DNA of 41,559 bases from an uncultured Pseudomonadales bacterium (GTDB lineage: Bacteria > Pseudomonadota > Gammaproteobacteria > Pseudomonadales > Azotimanducaceae): contig CAJJAQ010000060.1 in the NCBI GenBank assembly GCA_905182095.1, forward strand, positions 1 to 41,559, written 5' to 3'. Under the pieces are notes generated by a model. That model saw nothing but the letters and a program-made list of their open reading frames with translations, was not told where the DNA came from and did not search any database. Position 1 is the first letter of the stretch. Each line of letters begins with the position of its first letter. A program made the translations under genes and the position numbers. Shown here piece by piece: positions 34,813 to 41,400 of this stretch.

Positions 34813-35413
34813 AAGCGCTAAAAGTATGCAAGACCCGTTAAAGCAATTCCACGCAGAACGCCAATTGGCGCGCGACGCCGGCGACCCAATGGCACACGTT
34901 TGTGTGCTGGCAACAGTAGATAAGCAAGGTCGCCCGCAAGCGCGTACGTTGGTGCTGCGAAATGTAAATCACGAAGGCCAGCCACGACTGGCACTGTTCA
35001 TCAACGCCAGCAGCCCAAAATGGACAGAGCTGGCGAATAGCGAGAGCGTGTCAGTGCAGGTGTATTGGCCTAGCGTAGAGTTGCAGTACCGAATGCAGGT
35101 AAAGGCCGAAACGCTAAATCCGCAAATGGTGGCCGAAAGCTGGCAGCTCCGACCCGACGCGCCAAAGAACATGGATTGGCTATATCAACAACAAGCCCAA
35201 AGCACCATGGTTGCAGACAGACAAGCGCTACTCAGCCAGTTAAATCAGCTTAAGACACCAGAGCCACTAGTCGCCCCAGAAGGCGCAAAAGGCTTACTGC
35301 TGCAAATAATAGAAATAGAACGGTTAGATTTAACCCAAAGCAACGGCGTACATGACCGAACGCAATACACGTTAAATAACAATGAGTGGCAAAAACAAAC
35401 ACTGGTACCTTAA
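34799..35413 (+). CDS. Pyridoxamine 5'-phosphate oxidase family protein
   Basis: A 204-residue FMN-binding split-barrel protein. VCVLATVDKQGRPQARTLVLRNV is the FMN phosphate-binding strand pair, ALFINASSPKWTELANSESVSVQVYWP the second, and ELQYRMQVKAETLNP the third. It resembles PdxH but the C-terminal substrate segment (the RxxP/W motif of true PdxH) is not recognisable, so the enzyme's reaction is left open. An in-frame ATG at 34826 is possible. Confidence 0.7.
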   Translation: MPADKSAKSMQDPLKQFHAERQLARDAGDPMAHVCVLATVDKQGRPQARTLVLRNVNHEGQPRLALFINASSPKWTELANSESVSVQVYWPSVELQYRMQVKAETLNPQMVAESWQLRPDAPKNMDWLYQQQAQSTMVADRQALLSQLNQLKTPEPLVAPEGAKGLLLQIIEIERLDLTQSNGVHDRTQYTLNNNEWQKQTLVP

Positions 35414-35430
35414 ATTGGTAACTCTAGAAG

Positions 35431-35598
35431 TGCTTTAAAGACAGCGCTTTAAATACAGTGCTTTGAATAAAGTGCTTTGACTCAAACACTTTAAATTAAG
35501 CGCTTTAGATTAAGCACTTTAGATTAAGCACCTTGGCTTGAGCAGCTTGGCCTGAACACCTTGGATTAGAGACCATAGGTTAGAGACCTCGGTTTTGC
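35431..35598. repeat. Twelve-unit exact-period 14-bp tandem repeat
   Basis: Twelve consecutive units, every one exactly 14 bp, with a consensus of (C/T)RCTTTRRATTAAG on the left drifting to CACCTTGGATTAGA on the right. They fill 168 bp of the 297-bp gap between the convergent PNPOx-like gene and metR. No length slips are seen although the bases diverge heavily, which is unusual for a neutral array. Confidence 0.9.
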
Positions 35599-35710
35599 TG
35601 CAATAGTTGTAGCCGTCCAAAGCACATGGCTATGCAAGCAAAGACCATGTTAGATGCAAAGCCATCATCCAAAGACATCACCAGAAGGCATAACTCACCC
35701 TAAATTAGAA

Positions 35711-36661
35711 CTAAAACTTCAGCTCATCTAGCTCAGCGGTGACAATGCCCCTAAGGTTGCTAAAGCAGGTCTTTTTTGCAATATCAATAAAGCCCGCAAT
35801 AAACGGCGCATCCGCTTGGTCCGCACGCACCGCGCCATAAAGCGTAGGCCACACACCCTCCTCACCCAGCGAGCGCACTGCAACATAGTCATTTTCCAAA
35901 TATTCATGCAACGCCCAGTTGGGCAAACAGGCCACACCACGACCACTGGCCACCAACTGAATAATCATCGTCGTTAACTCGGCATGCCTAACCCGCTTCG
36001 GCTCAACCCCAGCCAAATCCAAAAAGCTGGTAAACAAGTCCAGACGATCACGATCAACCGGGTAAGTAATCACCACTTCCTCAGCCAAATCGCTGGGCTC
36101 AACCCAAGGCTTTTGACCCAAATCATGACCTTTAGCAACAGCCAACTGCGCCTCGTAGCTAAACAAAGGAAAATAGTGAATGCCCGGCTCGTTAACCGGG
36201 TCCGCAGTAATGACCAAATCTAAGTCACCCCGCGCCAACGCAGGCAGCGGCGCAAAATGAAAACCACTGGCAATATCTAGCTCAACGTCAGACCAATCGT
36301 CACGATAAGAATCAATAGCAGGCAACAGCCACTCAAAACAACTGTGGCATTCAATGGCCATAAAAATACGCCCAGACTCGCCACCAGCCAACCGCTGCAA
36401 ATCTAACTCGGCACTGTGTACCCTAGGCAACACCTCATCGGCCAGTTTAAGCAGGCGATTACCCGCGCTGGCAAAACGCACAGGCCGGGTCTTGCGCACA
36501 AACAATGCACAGCCAATGCGAGTTTCCAGCTCTTTAATTTGATGAGACAAAGCCGACGGCGTTAAGTAAACCCGCTCCGCAGCCTCCACCAAACTGCCGG
36601 TGTCACGCAAAGCCACCAAAGTACGCAGATGGCGCATTTCCACTTGAGACATGAATTTCAC
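35711..36661 (-). CDS. metR: LysR-family regulator, MetR-like
   Basis: A 316-residue LysR-type regulator closely resembling E. coli MetR, which activates metE and other methionine genes with homocysteine as co-inducer. The N-terminal winged helix has LVEAAERVYLTPSALSHQIKELE; the effector domain starts with FMAIECHSCFEWLLPAI, matching the MetR signature. The start may be ATG 36661 or 36652. It is divergent from the cas locus with 395 bp between them. metE is not in the window, so the target is unknown. Confidence 0.78.
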   Translation of the reverse strand: MKFMSQVEMRHLRTLVALRDTGSLVEAAERVYLTPSALSHQIKELETRIGCALFVRKTRPVRFASAGNRLLKLADEVLPRVHSAELDLQRLAGGESGRIFMAIECHSCFEWLLPAIDSYRDDWSDVELDIASGFHFAPLPALARGDLDLVITADPVNEPGIHYFPLFSYEAQLAVAKGHDLGQKPWVEPSDLAEEVVITYPVDRDRLDLFTSFLDLAGVEPKRVRHAELTTMIIQLVASGRGVACLPNWALHEYLENDYVAVRSLGEEGVWPTLYGAVRADQADAPFIAGFIDIAKKTCFSNLRGIVTAELDELKF

Positions 36662-37056
36662 TCACCATTAAATTTTCGAAAACGCATTGTATTCATGTTC
36701 GGACTTTAAGTCACGGGGGTCATGCACATACAACATGAAAAACTAGGCGACAAACTAGGTAAAGAACTAGGTGAAAAACTAGGAGAAGAGCTAGGAGAAA
36801 AACTATGCAAAAAAGCTAGGTGGCAAATTAGGCCGCAAGGCTGACGAATAATAAGAGACGAACTTTTTGGCAAGCCCTATCGCCGTATCACTAGACCAAT
36901 CAAGCAATAGCTAGGTGGTATCAAAATCAAGACAGACTGTCGCATACCTGTTCAGTTAGTTTTGTAAGATCTAACCATAACTTTTTCATTCAGCATAATT
37001 CATGCCACTGAAACAAACGCACTATTCATCCGTTATAAAAATGCGGCGGCGTAAAA
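36662..37056. other. 395-bp divergent gap: metR promoter, 12-bp repeat, cas1 leader
   Basis: Contains the promoters of metR (minus) and the cas operon (plus). A 12-bp repeat, AAACTAGGNGAA, occupies 36740-36835 (see next entry). After it, 36850-37050 is AT-rich with no clear -10/-35 pair and no CRISPR-repeat-like stem. An out-of-frame ATG at 37002 opens a shadow frame of cas1. Confidence 0.55.
36722..36844 (+). CDS. Possible 40-aa KLGE-repeat peptide
   Basis: ATG at 36722 opens a 40-codon frame that reads through a 12-bp tandem array (six exact-length units, 36740-36811, then two drifting ones) and would give a peptide of repeated tetrads (KLGD, KLGK, ELGE, KLGE, ELGE, KLCK). The array fits both explanations: a repeat that happens to be open, or a small basic/acidic amphipathic peptide. 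GGGGGT precedes the ATG but the spacing is only one base. Low confidence that it is translated. Confidence 0.2.
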   Translation: MHIQHEKLGDKLGKELGEKLGEELGEKLCKKARWQIRPQG

Positions 37057-38010
37057 ATGGAACAACTGGATCAACTCAAAGCAATATTGCACTCCAAGCG
37101 AGCGAACATCTATTACCTCGAAAAATGTCGGGTAATGCAAAAAGATGGTCGAGTCCTCTACCTCACCGAAGCAAAAGCCGAAAATCAATATTGGAACATT
37201 CCAATAGCCAACACCACTTGCTTATTGTTAGGCACCGGCACATCTGTCACCCAAGCGGCCATGCGCATGTTGGCATCAGCGGGCGTATTAGTTGGCTTCT
37301 GCGGAGGCAGCGCAACTCCGTTACTGATGGCCACAGAAATAGAATGGATGACACCCCAAAGCGAATACCGCCCCACCGAGTATGTGCAGGCCTGGATGCA
37401 ATTTTGGTTCGACCCAGAAAAACGCTTAACCGTAGCCCAACAGTTCCAACACACACGCATGGACTTCATACAAACCATTTGGAATAAAGACCGCGAACTG
37501 AAAGCCCACGGCATATCCGGCGAAGAACCCAGCATGCAAAAAGCCATAGAGCGCTGCCGCGACAGAACAGATCATGCTGTGAATGTAGGAAACCTCTTAC
37601 AAGCAGAAGCAGAACTCACCAAAAAATTCTATCGATATATAGCAACCACAGTGGGTTATGGCGATTTCACCCGACAACGAGACGGTCAAGATCTAGCCAA
37701 CAGCTTTCTAAACCACGGCAATTACCTAGCGTACGGGTTAGCGGCCACAACATTGTGGGTACTGGGCATACCACACGGCTTCGCCGTCATGCACGGTAAA
37801 ACACGAAGAGGCGCATTGGTATTTGATGTGGCTGATCTTATTAAAGACGCCCTAGTACTGCCCTGGGCGTTTATCTGCGCCAAAGAAAATGCGACAGAAC
37901 AAGAGTTCCGTCAACAGTGCTTACAAGCCTTCACAAACCACGACGCCTTAGGCGTGATGTTTGAAGAAGTAAAAAGAGCAGCGTTAACGAATGGTGCGGA
38001 GGAGCAATAG
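37057..38010 (+). CDS. cas1: CRISPR integrase Cas1, type I-F
   Basis: A 317-residue Cas1 endonuclease that integrates new spacers, together with the Cas2 part of Cas2-3. Catalytic residues at family-like spacing are Glu184 (LLQAEAEL), His246 (VMHGKTRRG), Asp257 and Asp260 (VFDVADLIKD). The N-terminal region matches type I-F Cas1 (LHSKRANIYYLEKCRV). It is directly followed in normal I-F loci by cas2-3; here a 481-bp gap intervenes. All residues appear intact, so adaptation machinery is predicted functional. Confidence 0.95.
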   Translation: MEQLDQLKAILHSKRANIYYLEKCRVMQKDGRVLYLTEAKAENQYWNIPIANTTCLLLGTGTSVTQAAMRMLASAGVLVGFCGGSATPLLMATEIEWMTPQSEYRPTEYVQAWMQFWFDPEKRLTVAQQFQHTRMDFIQTIWNKDRELKAHGISGEEPSMQKAIERCRDRTDHAVNVGNLLQAEAELTKKFYRYIATTVGYGDFTRQRDGQDLANSFLNHGNYLAYGLAATTLWVLGIPHGFAVMHGKTRRGALVFDVADLIKDALVLPWAFICAKENATEQEFRQQCLQAFTNHDALGVMFEEVKRAALTNGAEEQ

Positions 38011-38104
38011 TCACTTTCTGCTAAAGTACCAAATATCCCCAACCCTCTAGTTTCAACGCAAAATATTGTGCGATCGCGTCGATACCGATTCGCTATAACC
38101 GTTA

Positions 38105-38120
38105 GTATAAAAAATTATAC
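38105..38120. promoter_or_regulatory. Perfect inverted repeat, possible operator
   Basis: GTATAA and TTATAC are exact complements separated by AAAA, 24 bp upstream of the putative guide-RNA target. Its size suits a dimeric helix-turn-helix regulator. It also contains -10-like TATAAA. Function not shown. Confidence 0.35.
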
Positions 38121-38143
38121 CGAACGTCGAAAAAATTAAATAA

Positions 38144-38162
38144 AATTAAGAAAAGTTAGTGG
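38144..38162 (-). promoter_or_regulatory. Target site of the cas-locus pseudo-spacer
   Basis: Read on the minus strand the site is 5'-CC (PAM, 38162-38161) followed by ACTAACTTTTCTTAATT (38160-38144). It pairs with pseudo-spacer positions 1-5, 7-11 and 14-17. The upstream end abuts the -10-like hexamer TAAAAT (38141-38146), so binding of Cascade could block transcription. An alternative promoter, TTGAAT-N17-CATCAT (38169-38197), starts 6 bp downstream of the PAM. Confidence 0.7.
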
Positions 38163-38226
38163 TAAAAGTTGAATACCTAGTCCACCAAGCCCATCATGCC
38201 AACATCTTTCCTAAGTGAGTAAAAAA

Positions 38227-38370
38227 TTGAAAATAATCCGCTACTACATTGTCGTAATCTTCATACTCTTGCCTGCCCAAAGTCAGCTTCTCAAGTTGAC
38301 ACAAAGAAGCTATCCGGGGGCGAGCGTTGAACTGAACATTACGCAACACCTAATACTACCGAACAGGTAG
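38227..38370 (+). CDS. Small hydrophobic peptide ORF, candidate CreT-type toxin
   Basis: A 47-codon frame from TTG 38227 (or 51 codons from GTG 38215) with AAGTGAG seven bases before the TTG. The peptide begins with basic residues and a single hydrophobic segment (YYIVVIFILLPA), then a polar tail; this is the shape of small type I-like toxins but also of an ordinary signal anchor. Its TAG stop (38368-38370) is part of the 3' stem of pseudo-repeat 1. No family recognised. Whether it is translated, or the locus acts as RNA, is unknown. Confidence 0.4.
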   Translation: MKIIRYYIVVIFILLPAQSQLLKLTQRSYPGASVELNITQHLILPNR

Positions 38371-38427
38371 CTCAGAAGACTAAGTTTTCGAAATTGCTAT
38401 TTAACTGCCGAGTAGGCAGAAAGACAT
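38351..38427 (+). ncRNA. CreA/CreR-like minimal CRISPR: pseudo-repeat, 21-nt spacer, pseudo-repeat
   Basis: Pseudo-repeat 1 (38351-38378) reads CTACC-GAACA-GGTAG in its stem-loop, then CTCAGAAG, matching 19 of 24 bases of the I-F consensus core and handle; the stem pairs perfectly because both arms changed together. Pseudo-repeat 2 (38400-38427) keeps the canonical stem CTGCC-GAGTA-GGCAG but has lost the 8-nt handle. They flank a 21-nt spacer (38379-38399). Cas6f cleavage after the stems would give one short crRNA-like guide. Pairing with the target is described elsewhere. I assigned this from sequence and known CreTA/CreR architecture; no array from this strain is available to compare repeats. 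Confidence 0.75.
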
Positions 38428-38491
38428 AAACTATGTGGACTGTATCGAGTTAACACAGACTATATTAGTCAGTCAAAAAAGGTAAGTTCCC

Positions 38492-41400
38492 ATGATGGTC
38501 ACTTTTGTATCTCAATGCGAAAAGAAAGCGCTTAGCCGCACCCGTCGTGTATTGGACGCTTTCGCTAATCGTATTGGTGATAACACTTGGCAAACGGTTA
38601 TTACACTAGAAGGATTGGGAGCGGTGAAAAACTTATTGCGCAAATCTGCCAGCAAAAACACGGCGGTGAGTTGTCATTGGATACGCAGCAGATCTAGAAG
38701 TGACCTTGTTTGGGTTGTTGGCAATAAGGCGAAGTTTAACGCGCAAGGCGTGGTGCCGGTTAACACAACAAAAAGAGATGTGTTGAAATCCGATTGGCAG
38801 AACAATTGGTCTCAAGCGTTCAGTATTCAGGTGGTCGCTTCCCTTGCTGCCCTACTCCATGATCTGGGCAAAGCGACTGTTGGCTTTCAACGTAAACTGC
38901 AAAAAAATGCGCCCCGCGGCCTCCCTGACACCTACCGCCACGAATGGATTTCTCTTCACTTGTTTAATTGTCTTATTCGGGGCTGCACAACAGATGAAGA
39001 GTGGTTAAACAGATTCACTCAATTACCTGCATTTTTGAGCGAAGAACCAAATTGGCTCAAAGAGTTTGGAAGCCAGCGTGAGTGTAGTGGGCTAGACGAC
39101 AGGCCGCCTTTGGCCCAATTGTTAGGCTGGTTAATTGTTACCCATCACCGCTTACCTTTTTACAACGAACAGTACTTTTTACCCACAAAACGCAAGGCTC
39201 TTCGCCAGAGCGCATTTTTATATGACTCAAGCGTTCAAGATTTTCTCGCCGAGCTGAAACCAGCAGAATACTGGATTAAAAATCCCAAAGACTGGGACAA
39301 CAGAGGCGACCACTCAGACTACTGGACCCTTAAAGCCCCGCTGCAAGATAACAAGAAATGGCAAACCGCTATTGCGCGATGGTCAAAAAAGGCGCTCGGT
39401 CATAGTCCTCTGCTCACCTCCGCCGCAGAGCTGCGCGGCAACACGCTTTTTCTTCATCTCACCCGGCTGTGTCTCATGGTGGGTGATCACAACTTTTCTA
39501 GCTTGACGCTAGACCAGAGCAATAAAGTTATAACCCCTGATCGCTTCCAAGCGGGCGGCCTTCTCGCAAATACCGATCAAACTAGCAGAGATCCGAAACA
39601 GGCCCTAGACCAGCACCTGCTCGGCGTGGCACTTTTTACCTCGCATTTCGCACGAACCCTTCCGCAGCTAGCACAAAAACTGCCCTACCTAACCGGTGAA
39701 AGTGCCAAAGAACTAACGGCCAGAACCAGCATTAAAAGGTTCCAATGGCAGAACAAAGCTTTTGATCTAGCCAAAAACATACAGGCAGATGCACAAAACC
39801 AAGGCTTCTTTGGCATCAATATGGCGTCTACGGGCACAGGAAAGACCATTGCCAACGCCCGCATTATGTATGGTCTGAGTGATCCAAACCAAGGTGCGCG
39901 GTTTACCATTGCACTGGGACTTAGAGTACTTACTTTGCAAACCGGTCAGGCCCTTGGCGATAAAATGAAACTCACCAAGAGAGAGTTAGCAGTATTAATA
40001 GGCAGCAGTGCTAGCCGTAAACTGTTTGTAATTAACCAAGAAAATAGCGACGGCTACCAGCTTGATGATGAATTTGAAGCCATAGGTTCTGGTTCATTGG
40101 AGAATTTGGTAGACGAAGAGGTGCACTTCGAAGATGACATGATAGAGGACGGCCTAATTCAAGACCTAGGCACTGTCATTGAAAACCCCAAAGCCCGCAG
40201 TTTGCTATTTGCGCCGGTAGTAGCCTGCACAATAGACCATATGATTAAAGCCACTGAAACCGCGAGGGGCGGCAAACATATAGCACCTATGCTGCGCTTA
40301 CTCAGTAGTGATTTGGTCTTAGATGAGCCAGACGACTTTGGTCAATCTGACATGGCTGCCCTTACGCGCCTAGTGCATTTCGCCGGTGTGTTAGGTAGCA
40401 AAGTGCTTTTGTCTTCAGCGACGTTAACCCCTGATTTGAGCGCCGGTCTTTTCACCGCCTATAGTGCTGGAAGAAAAATATGCAACGAACAGCAGGGTAT
40501 TACCAATGGCAATATCAAGTGCGCGTGGTTTGATGAAAACAAAGTGTCTAGTAGCAACTGCGACTCGCACAGCGAATTTGAAACTGCACATAAGGTATTT
40601 GTGGACAGAAGAGTAGCAAAGTTACAACAAGCTCCCACTCGGCACTGGGCTGAGGTATTACCCGTCGAGTTGCCTCCTCCCCCCGAAAATACGGCAATTC
40701 ACTACGCGGGCCTCGCCCGAATACTGCTAGATGAGAGCTATCAATTACATCAACAGCACGCTGAAACCAAAAACGGTAAGAGCGCCAGTGTCGGTCTTAT
40801 ACGTATGGCGAACATTGGCCCACTAATCCACCTTGCATTGGAGTTTTACAAACCAGAACTGAGTATTGAAGGTGTGCAATTTCACCTTTGCTGCTACCAC
40901 GCCCAACAACTACTCATACTGCGCAATGGCATTGAAACAAAGCTCGACAAAATTCTCAGCCGTTCAAGTGACAGCTGTCTTTTTGATCACCCAGAAATAA
41001 GCACACGAATTGATCAAGGCGATGCCGAACATCACGTGTTTATTGTACTCGCAACCGCGGTGGCTGAAGTAGGTCGCGACCACGACTACGATTGGGCCAT
41101 TGTAGAGCCCTCATCAATGCGCTCCATAATTCAATTAGCCGGGCGAGTTTGGCGTCATCGCCCAAATAAAGTTGCAGCCAGCATAAATATCAAAATATTG
41201 GACGCTAACGTCAAGGCGCTTGGCAAAGGCAACTCACTAGGGCTTGGTGACGCTGTGTTCCAACGGCCAGGGTTTGAGGGTGGCGATGAAGGCTGGCTCC
41301 TGCAAAGCCACAAAGTCAGCGAACTGATCAGCCCAGAGCAAATGCACCCACTCAATGCATTACCACGCATATCCAAAGCAGAAAAAATGCAACCTACGGC

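Larger units (their letters stand above)
38011..38491. other. Unusual cas1 / cas2-3 gap with CRISPR-derived element
   Basis: This 481-bp stretch splits an operon that is usually compact. From left to right it holds an AT-rich zone with the palindrome GTATAA-AAAA-TTATAC (38105-38120), a protospacer-like site (38144-38160, PAM 38161-38162), a small hydrophobic ORF (38215/38227-38370), two degenerate I-F repeats with a 21-nt pseudo-spacer (38351-38427), and a TATATT -10-like hexamer (38461-38466) before cas2-3. The pieces are listed separately. Confidence 0.8.

Noticed and set aside
36955-36975. Second possible match of the pseudo-spacer upstream of cas1 (AGTTAGTTTTGTAAGAT)
   Set aside because: Only about 11 of 17 positions agree, two seed positions fail outside position 6, and the 5' flank is TC, not CC, so it lacks an I-F PAM.
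38296-38301. Perfect TTGACA -35 hexamer as a promoter for the guide RNA
   Set aside because: No -10-like hexamer lies 16-19 bp downstream; the sequence there is GC-rich. Not listed as a promoter.
38327-38356. TTGAAC-N18-TAATAC as the guide RNA promoter
   Set aside because: Transcription would begin inside the first stem-loop and destroy the processing hairpin; the -10 also matches only three consensus bases.
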